NCBI RefSeq assembly: GCF_013170805.1
Contig: NZ_CP051293.1
Span: 4,842,001-4,906,000 of the forward strand
Origin: Mesorhizobium sp. NZP2077
GTDB taxonomy: Bacteria; Pseudomonadota; Alphaproteobacteria; Rhizobiales; Rhizobiaceae
Length of the DNA stretch: 64,000 nucleotides
Reading direction: 5' to 3'
The translations under genes were made by a program, and so were the position numbers. Below, in pieces: positions 40,701-46,987 of the stretch (position 1 is the first letter of the stretch; each line of letters begins with the position of its first letter). A model generated the notes under the pieces. The model was not told the DNA's origin. It made no database searches and was given only the letters and a program-made list of their open reading frames with translations.

Positions 40701-40912
40701 TCATCATCGCGCGGCCCGATCAGTTCGCGGATGTGCGGCCCGGAACAACCGGCACGGGATCGGCCGGCGGCACAGACGGACGCCCGATTAGCATCTCGAT
40801 CCCGATCACCATCCAAAGCGGCGCCAATGTCAGTAAGGACAGCATAGCCGCCATGCGCACGCAACTTGCCGCCGCCGTTCGCGATGGCCTGAGGTCTGTC
40901 AATGGTCGATAA
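37721..40912 (+). CDS. Phage tail tape measure protein
   Basis: A 1063-residue protein. The N-terminal 600 residues are repetitive Ala-rich helices with coiled-coil character, opening IQITGNIAAFEAALAKAEQR. A hydrophobic segment lies around residues 290-312 (FNPFVLGFLAISIGSEVAI). The C-terminal half has Gly/Ser-rich linkers and the tape measure signature GGPIVPGMPYLVGEHGPEFV, then PSGAGTVIPNAQ (about residues 760-790). In siphophages this protein sets tail length and lines the tube. It is the largest gene of the element and appears intact, yet almost no other tail gene accompanies it. Confidence 0.9.
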   Translation: MSDEAGSVVIQITGNIAAFEAALAKAEQRAIAFEARISAQLNGTGVSAGLAKIAAGVEQTNAFLAKLTTTSTAASTVLSKVAASTRETTAALGGVATAAKLVNAEMGTLGAGSNAGLAAGTISAREFAAALEATGGNLSKITPRMLGLAEAETAVTAAALEAQTAFRGLTEAQIQAFSAQQEGANFNRALNESFGLINSTTKSARDSALAFRDLGLAESEVGAQAKVAATEAAGLGAGVSREFSVLGSEVLRGNFSRIPGSLLVMNERLAGTGASVLTLGNGMKALGALGNVIFNPFVLGFLAISIGSEVAIRAFSGIKGSVLDVNTVLENNKKLIDDIAKAYPEAAVAAKQYEEQANQIPKSIAAADLKNQIADARKTLSADLNTLRIDLHALGGEFGLTGKAGSEAFEALSGRVHDGTISAQALYSEIGRLELDPKLSDEAHSFARSLEDAAKKAADLERSISADTGITKIVQDNAKAQHTLFEISAGFKDVNSSAGSADATIAKLFGTINTGGGSGFGVTRSLAGQFGNQLNGQLQSTLGMFQQVDAAVQDARQNQLAGMVQLEAQFRSTTTQVDVLKQAIATAAGKDNIDAFFGDVANIKDANAEIATATTTVQKLFDAMATGNATVNSVFQGLDMVRQTLIGDGFPVDKVNAFVDSLVRTNQQLVADQGAAHQLNAAIQAIQNRTVTITVVTQQVGSGTKSVYDVGSTGGIGVTRYGGQSDMTQQSYQVPATGGYDSSIGTSGVNVTRFGGTRAAGGPIVPGMPYLVGEHGPEFVIPSGAGTVIPNAQSTALANAQSGFTGQVATRDQDRMWQLQMNIEANTRKTAQLLDEIKTTSLASSSGLSSGSSSGSSTGNAATDTLAKQYAAVLTQIEANFHAAGIVGAGQIGYGSNGLAATPQDIAYNIVYGGQKSVGTPSGGGSSSGGGYQTLPGGQEYPELAGLTPNSPGYAAAYNSALARLNKSIGFSTGGIDSSDTQKVEFFKSPGEKVIIARPDQFADVRPGTTGTGSAGGTDGRPISISIPITIQSGANVSKDSIAAMRTQLAAAVRDGLRSVNGR

Positions 40913-41219
40913 TCCCGAAAAGTGGTGGAAGGCGCCGCCAGAGTTCGCTCACCTGGTCGAGCAGAACCGCGCGGAGTTCAAGGCCCAATTCGGCAGCTTC
41001 CCGGACGCGCTGATCAAGCGATATTGGTTGGGGACTTCAGACGACGGCGCATACCTGGCCTTCCAGTTCTATATGCCCGACGGGACCATTCAGCGCTTCA
41101 CGATGTGCCGGGAATGGGTGTCAGATTTTGTCATCCAGTTCGCAGGCGCGACGGACGATATGAACGAACGTGCACTCGCTGCGGGACTCGCAGTGGCGGA
41201 ACCGAAGGGGCAGGCCTGA
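40902..41219 (+). CDS. Hypothetical protein after the tape measure
   Basis: A 105-residue soluble protein (WWKAPPEFAHLVEQNRAEFK; RYWLGTSDDGAYLAFQFYMP). Its ATG overlaps the end of the tape measure gene, so the two are coupled. Position suggests a distal tail or tail-tip component, but no family is recognised. The next coding start (ATG 41219) is nested in its stop but gives only 19 codons. Confidence 0.65.
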   Translation: MVDNPEKWWKAPPEFAHLVEQNRAEFKAQFGSFPDALIKRYWLGTSDDGAYLAFQFYMPDGTIQRFTMCREWVSDFVIQFAGATDDMNERALAAGLAVAEPKGQA

Positions 41220-41258
41220 TGTTTGCACACATGCTAAAGCGGCGGCGCAGTTCGCGAC

Positions 41259-41360
41259 ATGGCTGGCTGGGCAGATGAAGTTCGCTTCAGCAATGGCGTT
41301 GCCCGCTATGCCTCTGATGCCGGCTTCACGGTGCCGACGACTGCCTTGCCGAGATCGTGA
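41259..41360 (+). pseudogene. Truncated phage ORF at the border of the cargo cassette
   Basis: The frame starts MAGWADEVRFSNGVARYASD, which looks like genuine phage-tail sequence, then quickly reaches TGA at 41358. The second half of this frame overlaps the 3' end of the reversed fatty-acid hydroxylase gene (stop at 41306-41308). The simplest reading is that the tail operon was cut here by the arrival of the cargo cassette. The remnant is short, so this is tentative. Confidence 0.4.
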
Positions 41361-42199
41361 CCCTTGCGCGGCAGGAAGGGATAGCCGATCTGGCCGAAAT
41401 AGTTCGCTGGGATCGGATCATCGACGCCATATTTCGCGGGCGTTGTAGCCCCCGGAACGCGGAAGGTGCCGAAAATCAGATCGATGATCGCCAGTTGGCC
41501 GGCGAAGTTCTTGTCATAGGCGGCACGCTCACCGGCGTGATGCCAATGATGGAATTGCGGGCTAGCGATCAGCCATTTGAGTGGGCCGAAATTGATTTTG
41601 ACGTTGGCGTGGATAAACATCGCATGCGCCGCATAGATCACGAAGTAGATGCCTATGGACGCGCCCGAAAAACCGAGGAAGAACACCGGCAGCAATGCCA
41701 CTGCCTTCGTCAGCATCTGATCGACCGGATGCGAGTGGAACGCGGCGAGCCAATCCATCTCCTCGACGCTATGATGAATCGAATGGAAACGCCACAGCAC
41801 CGGTATGGCATGGAATGCCCGGTGCGCGGCGTAGACACCAAGATCGGTCAGTACGATGATCTCAAGCACCTGCAGCCACGTTGCTTGGCTACTGACGGCC
41901 GACGGAAGGCTCGGCGGCATCAGCACGGCAAGCGCGCCGATCACCGGCGCGAGCAGCATGCCGGCGAGGATATCGACAGCGGTGCCGTTGAAGATGGCAT
42001 AGATCAGATCGGTGAAGACGCCCTTGCGGAGTATCTTCTGCTGCTCGCGTAGCGCAAACAGCCGCTCCAGGGGTACGAAAATCATCAGGCCTATGAGTAG
42101 CGACCTCAGCCCCAACTGATCCGCGACGTGCAGTAAAAAGTCCAAATCCCGCCCCCCAAGCCAAGGCTGATTAGAAGCACTGTCGGGCTTGCCACACAA
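41306..42199 (-). CDS. Fatty-acid hydroxylase / sterol desaturase family protein
   Basis: A membrane protein of up to 297 residues with the diiron histidine boxes of the family: HRAFH, HSIHH and HFHHWHH, all present. Hydrophobic helices lie before box 1 and between boxes 2 and 3. These enzymes hydroxylate or desaturate lipids using a di-iron centre. The start is uncertain: TTG 42199 opens the longest frame, but TTG 42145 with GGGGGG upstream looks better. It is in reversed orientation to the phage genes, as part of a cargo cassette with two Flp pilins. The link to lipid modification of the host envelope is inferred. Confidence 0.85.
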   Translation of the reverse strand: MCGKPDSASNQPWLGGRDLDFLLHVADQLGLRSLLIGLMIFVPLERLFALREQQKILRKGVFTDLIYAIFNGTAVDILAGMLLAPVIGALAVLMPPSLPSAVSSQATWLQVLEIIVLTDLGVYAAHRAFHAIPVLWRFHSIHHSVEEMDWLAAFHSHPVDQMLTKAVALLPVFFLGFSGASIGIYFVIYAAHAMFIHANVKINFGPLKWLIASPQFHHWHHAGERAAYDKNFAGQLAIIDLIFGTFRVPGATTPAKYGVDDPIPANYFGQIGYPFLPRKGHDLGKAVVGTVKPASEA

Positions 42200-42223
42200 G
42201 GTTTTGGTTCACGAACAGTTAAT

Positions 42224-42406
42224 TCAGACCCTCACCAGCCAGTGCCCGGTTTTCATCCATAACTCGTTTTGTTGCTGCCTCAATTCATAAACCGGCACCA
42301 AAACCGGCTGCTGCGTTACGACCTGCTGCGGAGAAGGATACACCTTCTCCGCGCCCCATAGAGCCAGAAGCCCGATAATTACGACCCCGCCGATCTTCTC
42401 AACCAA
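42224..42406 (-). CDS. Small membrane-anchored protein
   Basis: A 60-residue protein with one hydrophobic segment IGGVVIIGLLALWGAEKV at the N-terminus, then a Gln-rich tail. GGAGAG about eight bases before TTG 42406 could serve as ribosome-binding site. It sits between the Flp pilins and the hydroxylase in the same direction. A structural or secretion role with the pilins is possible, but the family is unknown. Confidence 0.5.
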   Translation of the reverse strand: MVEKIGGVVIIGLLALWGAEKVYPSPQQVVTQQPVLVPVYELRQQQNELWMKTGHWLVRV

Positions 42407-42605
42407 GGTTTTGCTCTCCGGTTGGTCTGAGCAGATATCATGCAGTCGCTAACCTTGTGTGAAGCTGTGCTCTAAATGCAGAAAAAGGGCCGGCGCGACG
42501 AACGCCGACCCTCTCTAGGCCGATACCGGGTGATGGCCGCTAACCTCCAAGAAAGAGGCCCGCCCGCTATCGCAACGCGCCTGGTTCAAGGGCGCGCAAA
42601 GTGCA

Positions 42606-42812
42606 TTACGGCGTGCAGGTGCTTCCTGTAATACCGTTGGTGCCGAGCGCAGTGCAGAGTCCGGTAAACTGGCTCCCAACCCACCCGCCAATCGCAATAA
42701 TCGCAACGATTGATACCGCCGCGATGATGCCAATCAAGATCGAGTATTCCACCATGGCAGCGCCGTTCTCATCGTTGCGGAACTGCATGGCTACGTGGAG
42801 AAGCCGCTTCAT
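42606..42812 (-). CDS. Flp-type (type IVb) pilin, copy 2
   Basis: A 68-residue pilin. A short leader MKRLLHVAMQFRNDENG precedes the conserved AAMVEYSILIGIIAA, with Gly at -1 and Glu at +5 relative to the expected prepilin peptidase cut. A hydrophobic helix and a short C-terminus with two Cys (LCTALG, STCTP) follow. It is a close paralogue of the upstream pilin. Flp pilins are polymerised by the Tad secretion machinery, which is not encoded here, so host Tad genes would be needed. Confidence 0.9.
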   Translation of the reverse strand: MKRLLHVAMQFRNDENGAAMVEYSILIGIIAAVSIVAIIAIGGWVGSQFTGLCTALGTNGITGSTCTP

Positions 42813-42826
42813 GGCTATATTCTCGA

Positions 42827-43051
42827 TCAGCTAGCCGCAGCGGTGCTGCAAGTGCCGGTGCCGGTGCCGCCCGAGCCGATACCCGTGCCGGACAGCTTGG
42901 AGCAGAGGCCGGTGAACTGACTGCCGACCCAGCCACCGATGGCGATCACGGCCACGATGGAAGCGGCGGCGATGATACCGATGAGGATCGAATATTCGAC
43001 CATCGCGGCGCCGTTCTCGTCGTCGCGAAACTGCTTCATCATATTACGCAT
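42827..43051 (-). CDS. Flp-type (type IVb) pilin, copy 1
   Basis: A 74-residue pilin with leader MRNMMKQFRDDENG and core AAMVEYSILIGIIAA, then AIGGWVGSQFTGLCSKL and a Gly/Thr-rich C-terminus ending in CSTAAAS. ATG 43051 has AGGGG seven bases upstream, which decides the start. It precedes copy 2 by 14 bases in the same direction. The gene pair has its own promoter just upstream. Finding Flp pilins as cargo of a phage-like element is unusual. Confidence 0.92.
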   Translation of the reverse strand: MRNMMKQFRDDENGAAMVEYSILIGIIAAASIVAVIAIGGWVGSQFTGLCSKLSGTGIGSGGTGTGTCSTAAAS

Positions 43052-43446
43052 GTAATAACCCCTTTTGTTGACTTCACACCCCGGAGTAGCCGGCATATCC
43101 ATGCCCCCAAGCCGCCCCGTCGAAGATTATTTAGCTCTCGCTCATATGCGGGTGTCAAAGGGAATTTAACAGAACATTAACCGCGATGACTTCACGGTTG
43201 CTTGGTGTCCCTTCTAATTCCCTGAAATCCAACAGAATTCCGGAACTTAACCATAGCGTCATCCCGCCGCCTGCCATCCGATCGCGCCACCGGGGTCGTT
43301 CGCAATCGATATATCCTGTTATGTCAACCTGCTCGCGAGGGCCGACGGAAAGGAGGGAGTGCCTGTCACGGCTGCTCGGAATGCGGCGATCTTGTCTATC
43401 AGCCGAGACTTATGCAGTATCCGCCACGTTCACAGCGAGGCGCGGC
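43052..43446. promoter_or_regulatory. Intergenic region with the Flp cassette promoter
   Basis: Reading leftward, TTGACA (43158-43153) and TAAATAAT near 43133-43126 form a -35/-10 pair for the pilins with an 18-19-base spacer. The transcript leader would be about 70 bases. To the right, GAGGCG before ATG 43447 is the ribosome-binding site of the next gene. A longer upstream frame for that gene from 43186 exists but has no ribosome-binding site. Confidence 0.55.
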
Positions 43447-43905
43447 ATGCTTGCGAGAACTCCCTTCACCGAAATCGAGATCGAGGGCGTGGGCACCTAT
43501 CGCTTGCCCAACCAGTGGCAAGGCCAACGGCTCCGGCGCCTTCGTGGCGATAAGCGGCACACCGCCGTGCTGGCGATCGGTTGCGGGATGACAGTGCACC
43601 AGTTCAACAAGCTGCCGGCCGACAAGCAGCATGAGGTGCACAAGGCCTACCTAGCGCTGATGTCATCCGCCAACGTCGTGCCGCTGGCAGATCCGTTGCC
43701 TGCCGATACACGAGCGATCCCCCGCGGGCACCTCTCGCTCGAGCAGAAGATGGCGATCGGCCGCTGGCTGCTGCACCAAAAGGCGACACTGCCCCATGGT
43801 CATTTCGGGCCTTGGCTCGACAAGCAGGAAGGTCTTTCGCGGTCGATGGCTTCGCAATGCATGGCGCTGGCCAAAGGGAGCGAAGGCGAGCACCGAACGG
43901 CTTAG
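43447..43905 (+). CDS. DUF3102-like phage protein
   Basis: A 153-residue protein. The C-terminal half LEQKMAIGRWLLHQKATLPHGHFGPWLDKQEGLSRSMASQ has the DUF3102 pattern (IG..L...K..L.HG.F..WL), which is common in phages and in defence-island proteins. The N-terminal half begins MLARTPFTEIEIEGVGTYRL. It is the first + strand gene after the cargo cassette and is close to phage accessory genes. Function unknown. Confidence 0.65.
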   Translation: MLARTPFTEIEIEGVGTYRLPNQWQGQRLRRLRGDKRHTAVLAIGCGMTVHQFNKLPADKQHEVHKAYLALMSSANVVPLADPLPADTRAIPRGHLSLEQKMAIGRWLLHQKATLPHGHFGPWLDKQEGLSRSMASQCMALAKGSEGEHRTA

Positions 43906-43977
43906 CCCGCCCCCTTTGGTGGACAAAACTTGACGAAAATCAAATCCGGCGCATGACGTTGGGCGGATAGTGGCTCG

Positions 43978-44175
43978 ATGTGGCAGTCGATCCTTAGCGC
44001 GCCATTCTTCCGCAGTCTGGAACTCGCCGTTCTGGACGAGGAAGGCATGCACTCGCTGGTTTTTCCTTGCGAAAGGACTTTGAAGGGGTGGAAGCACGCC
44101 ATTACCGGAAAGCTTGTGGACGTCGACCCTACCCATTGGCGTGACTGGATTGACTCAGATCAGGCCGCCCCATGA
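43978..44175 (+). CDS. Small rhizobial hypothetical protein
   Basis: A 65-residue protein with LDEEGMHSLVFPCERTLKGW and THWRDWIDSD, a pattern I recall from many small rhizobial proteins of unknown function. Its stop overlaps a following ATG. No other feature helps to assign it a role. Confidence 0.65.
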   Translation: MWQSILSAPFFRSLELAVLDEEGMHSLVFPCERTLKGWKHAITGKLVDVDPTHWRDWIDSDQAAP

Positions 44176-44318
44176 AAGGACATGGCGAAGCTGGCCACAG
44201 CGGGGCGCCAGGACGCGCGGGCCGCTTCGCCGGTGTAAGGAGAGCGGACGGCGGGAAAGTGCGCTGGCGGGCTCTGGCAAAGCCAGCGGCGGGACGCCGA
44301 ATCTGCTATCCCCGAATC

Positions 44319-44894
44319 ATGTTCAATCCCGCACTTCACGTGTTTCCGAAAGAGGCGGCACTTGTCGGCCTCCTCGTTGCCGGCTACGGCGAGCTTGATA
44401 TCTGCTTGGGCCACGTTTGCGGCCTAGCAGTGGGCGACAAATACGCGGTGCTGGAAGCGCTGAACAAGGTTTCCAGCGAACAGGCCCGCATCGAAATTGC
44501 GAACAGCCTGGCCAAGCACATTCTGGAAGCGAAGGGCTTTGGCACGAAGTTCGGCGAGGCGGTCGGTGCGATAAATCTATGCCGGAAGATCCGCAACCAG
44601 TATGCGCATGCTCAATGGCTGAGCGTCGACGGGAAGCTTGGCTTCGTCCGGGCCGATAGCATCAATTGGAGAGATAAGGATTCGATCCGACCGTCGACCC
44701 TGACCCTCGCCATCCTGGAAAAGCAGGAGCTGTATTTCGAATACACTCGAAAATGCTTGATCTGGTTAGAGTTCCAATTGGGCACACCGAAGCCCAGCGT
44801 CGCCATCCCGTGGCCCAAGCACATGCAGCGGCCACCCTTAGATGCCGGGAACGCGTCAACAGCCGGGCAAGCGTCGCCACCGCAAAACGGCTAG
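44319..44894 (+). CDS. HEPN-like protein
   Basis: A 191-residue soluble helical protein. CRKIRNQYAHAQW (about residues 88-100) contains R-x4-H, the hallmark of HEPN domains, which in many toxin and anti-phage systems act as ribonucleases. The upstream helices have the conserved acidic pattern. I start at ATG 44319, which fits the domain, although a longer frame begins at 44172. No antitoxin-like partner is obvious. The motif alone is modest evidence, so the catalytic role is tentative. Confidence 0.5.
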   Translation: MFNPALHVFPKEAALVGLLVAGYGELDICLGHVCGLAVGDKYAVLEALNKVSSEQARIEIANSLAKHILEAKGFGTKFGEAVGAINLCRKIRNQYAHAQWLSVDGKLGFVRADSINWRDKDSIRPSTLTLAILEKQELYFEYTRKCLIWLEFQLGTPKPSVAIPWPKHMQRPPLDAGNASTAGQASPPQNG

Positions 44895-45244
44895 CTTGAC
44901 GATTTCAGCGAATGAGAACATCTTCGCCGGCGGAGCGTAGCAACTCCCGCGAATGGCCTTAGCCGGGCCATTGGCACCCAGAGCGTAGGCAGGGCGATCC
45001 TTGCCGGGATCTTTCAGCCTACGAAAACGAACGCGCACACAAGCCGTGAGCGCGACCGGCCGCACTTTGTCGGGAAGGCCACGGCTATGCAATAGCCCGC
45101 AAGGGTAAAGGCCGTGGCGCATCGTCTCTGGCGATGTTGCTAACTTCCCGGCGCCAGTGACGAATGCTGGCATCAGGAGAGTTTGACAAGTTGGTCAAAC
45201 TTTCCCCGGCCGTAGCAAGCCGGTCTTATCCAGAGAGACGACCA
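44895..45244. other. Non-coding region with a perfect inverted repeat
   Basis: AGTTTGAC (45180-45187) and GTCAAACT (45194-45201) form an eight-base perfect dyad around AAGTTG, 44 bases before the next gene; it could be an operator. A 105-codon minus-strand ORF (44856-45173, ending VKLAVLRWRRLPGC) has protein-like character but no support. The rest shows nothing else I can name. Confidence 0.5.
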
Positions 45245-45403
45245 ATGACCTACATCACCATAGCCATGCTGCTTGCCGCAGCCGGCCTCCGCACGCGCCT
45301 CGGGCGCCTCTGCCTGGCTCACCAACTCCTCCGCGCCTCCAACGTGCTCCACGAGGCCGGCAGCCGCGTCCTTGACCATGTGAAGCGGGAGGCGGGCCAA
45401 TGA
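45245..45403 (+). CDS. Small amphipathic protein
   Basis: A 52-residue protein MTYITIAMLLAAAGLRTRLG and onward, with a short hydrophobic N-terminal segment and a basic-amphipathic C-terminus (ASNVLHEAGSRVLDHVKREAG). ATG 45245 has AGAGAG about nine bases upstream. Its stop overlaps the start of the acidic protein gene by four bases, so the two are likely co-expressed. Confidence 0.5.
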   Translation: MTYITIAMLLAAAGLRTRLGRLCLAHQLLRASNVLHEAGSRVLDHVKREAGQ

Positions 45404-46107
45404 CCGACCTCGATCTCACCAAGAAGGGCGAAGCCTACGTCGCGGCATCGCTGGCCGCTGATCCCGAAACCCTGCTTGTCGCGCTCACCAATCGGAAGGC
45501 CATCGCCGATTCGATTGAGCGGCTTATCGACATGCTTGACGCGATGTCGCCGGATCCTGACCTTGAGGACACTGCAGACGATGAGCCGTCGCTGCTTTCC
45601 CTTGACGATCTGGAACTCGACAACAGCGACTATGAACCGGACAGCGACGGCGAGCCGGCCATGGGCGCCATCGAACGCCATCCTACGTCTAGAGAAAGCC
45701 CGTGGGGGCGTTGTGGCGAGCTGACAGTCATGCACTACGGGAGCAACTCGCAAGAGGACTGGGCGGGCTCCCGCGCCACGGCACCGGGCCATGACGAGTG
45801 CGAAGCCGAAAACGAGCATGGCGGCGACGTGTTGGACGAGCCGCACGATCGCGAAGACGACGAGTACGAACTCGGCTGGACGGAGCATGTCGACCAACGC
45901 CTTGCCGGCAAGGTCGAAGAAGGCAAATGGAACCATCCCGAAGGCGAGCCCGATCTCGGCTGGACGGGCTATGGGCGCGGCTGCACTGCCGACGAAGCGC
46001 GCGACGATCGGGAAGGCGACGACGAGCGGGAGGCAATCGACGAGCGGGAGGACGATCACGGGGATTACGACGGCCCCGGCTTCATATCGGGAGGGCAAGG
46101 GCTCTAA
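45400..46107 (+). CDS. Extremely acidic protein of unknown function
   Basis: A 235-residue protein in which Asp and Glu dominate long stretches (DPDLEDTADDEPSLLSLDDL; DDREGDDEREAIDEREDDHG). The first 45 residues form an ordinary helix. Its sequence, with DLGWTGYGRGCT and a duplicated YELGWTEHV-type unit, resembles a rhizobial hypothetical family. Such strongly acidic phage proteins can mimic DNA and block restriction enzymes or regulators, but that role here is a guess. It ends at a rho-independent terminator. Confidence 0.7.
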   Translation: MTDLDLTKKGEAYVAASLAADPETLLVALTNRKAIADSIERLIDMLDAMSPDPDLEDTADDEPSLLSLDDLELDNSDYEPDSDGEPAMGAIERHPTSRESPWGRCGELTVMHYGSNSQEDWAGSRATAPGHDECEAENEHGGDVLDEPHDREDDEYELGWTEHVDQRLAGKVEEGKWNHPEGEPDLGWTGYGRGCTADEARDDREGDDEREAIDEREDDHGDYDGPGFISGGQGL

Positions 46108-46129
46108 AATCCAACCGGATTGGAATTTG

Positions 46130-46158
46130 GCCCGCTGCCTCACGGTGGCGGGCTTTTT
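46130..46158 (+). terminator. Rho-independent terminator after the acidic protein gene
   Basis: GCCCGCTGCC (46130-46139) pairs with GGTGGCGGGC (46144-46153) around TCAC, a ten-base stem that needs two G-U pairs. Five T residues follow. It lies 23 bases after the stop and just before the reversed gene at 46165. Confidence 0.8.
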
Positions 46159-46164
46159 AGTTGC

Positions 46165-46677
46165 CTACTGCTGCTGGGGGAAGCTAAAAATGGGCCGGCC
46201 GCCCGTGCGCAGCCGTTCTTCCTCGTTCGCCCATATCTTCCAGGACCGAACTCGTGCCCCTTGATATCGTTCCTCGTTCGCCGGTCGGTAGGAAATCATG
46301 TTCAGTAATATGAGTTTACGGTTCATTCGCTGATCGAGCATGTTCGCAATGATGCTCGTGATTCCGGTATCAAATAGCCGAATTTCGCCGGCAGAATCCG
46401 CCCCCTCCGCGTTTCCGGGGAATGTTTCTTCGTCGGGAAGCAACTCCATAACCCATTCGGCTCCATAGCTGAAACAGCGGTGCTCATAGCCTATGGGAAG
46501 AATCGAGAAAGCCGGGATTTGGTGGTTTGACGACAGCACCAAATACGTGTTCTTCCCTACAAGCTTTTCTAGAACGACAGCCAGCAGAGCCCCGCCTCCG
46601 TTGGCGTCGAATCTCACCAGTTCTCCCGGCTCACAAGTCTCAGCTTTTCTCACTTCCCCTGGATTTACCAAACGCAT
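46165..46677 (-). CDS. Hypothetical protein at the right end of the element
   Basis: A 170-residue soluble protein beginning MRLVNPGEVRKAETCEPGEL, with LLAVVLEKLVGKNTYLVLSS and LLPDEETFPGNAEGADSAGE. ATG 46677 has GGGGG about ten bases before it; a longer frame from 46773 lacks such a site. No family is recognised. Its place near attR, opposite to the other late genes, resembles an accessory (moron) gene. Confidence 0.6.
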   Translation of the reverse strand: MRLVNPGEVRKAETCEPGELVRFDANGGGALLAVVLEKLVGKNTYLVLSSNHQIPAFSILPIGYEHRCFSYGAEWVMELLPDEETFPGNAEGADSAGEIRLFDTGITSIIANMLDQRMNRKLILLNMISYRPANEERYQGARVRSWKIWANEEERLRTGGRPIFSFPQQQ

Positions 46678-46852
46678 GATGACTAGCCCCCGTTGTGTCG
46701 CGCGCATGTTGCGTGGACCTGCCGATAGTCGCAGGAAACCCTTGGAAATCAACGGGAATGATTTGCAACACAACGCGACATGAAAAGCACCCTCCCTTCT
46801 ATCATCGAATTGATTATAAACGATAAATTAGCTATTTCGCGCGATACGGCGG

Positions 46853-46905
46853 ACGGACTCTGACTCCGTTAGTCCTGGTTCGAATCCAGGTTCCCCAGCC
46901 AAACA
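46853..46905 (+). repeat. attR, 53-bp direct repeat (3' half of tRNA-Gln)
   Basis: Exact copy of 30209-30261, comprising the tRNA from the anticodon stem to four bases past the CCA. No acceptor 5' half or D-arm precedes it, so it is not a tRNA gene. It marks the right junction of the element. Confidence 0.95.
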
Positions 46906-46987
46906 TTCCACAACAAAAATAGTGTTTTAGCGCCCTGTTTCATTTTGCATCGCTATGCTTCCTCAGGTTGCTGCACGAGGCCGCGTC

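Larger units (their letters stand above)
30209..46905. mobile_element. Integrated 16.7-kb phage-like element in tRNA-Gln
   Basis: The 53-bp direct repeats, a tyrosine integrase beside attL, a divergent regulator, an excisionase-like gene, replication-like and terminase genes and a tape measure gene show a phage-derived integrative element. It is far smaller than a typical complete prophage. No portal, capsid, protease, head-tail joining, baseplate, tail fibre or lysis gene can be recognised. Genes from the terminase to the tape measure are closely packed, without visible decay between them. It is therefore either a reduced prophage or a satellite that borrows particle parts from another phage. 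Pilin and fatty-acid hydroxylase cargo lies in a reversed cassette. Confidence 0.9.

Noticed and set aside
33914..41219. Gene transfer agent cluster
   Set aside because: Gene transfer agent clusters keep portal, protease and capsid genes after the terminase and are not flanked by att repeats with an integrase. Here these genes are absent and att sites are present.
44856..45173. Minus-strand 105-codon ORF ending VKLAVLRWRRLPGC
   Set aside because: It looks somewhat protein-like but overlaps the end of the HEPN-like gene, has no clear ribosome-binding site, and no family could be recalled with confidence.
46853..46905. A second tRNA-Gln gene at the right end
   Set aside because: Only the 3' half (anticodon stem onward) is present; the acceptor 5' strand and D-arm are missing. 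It is the attR copy.
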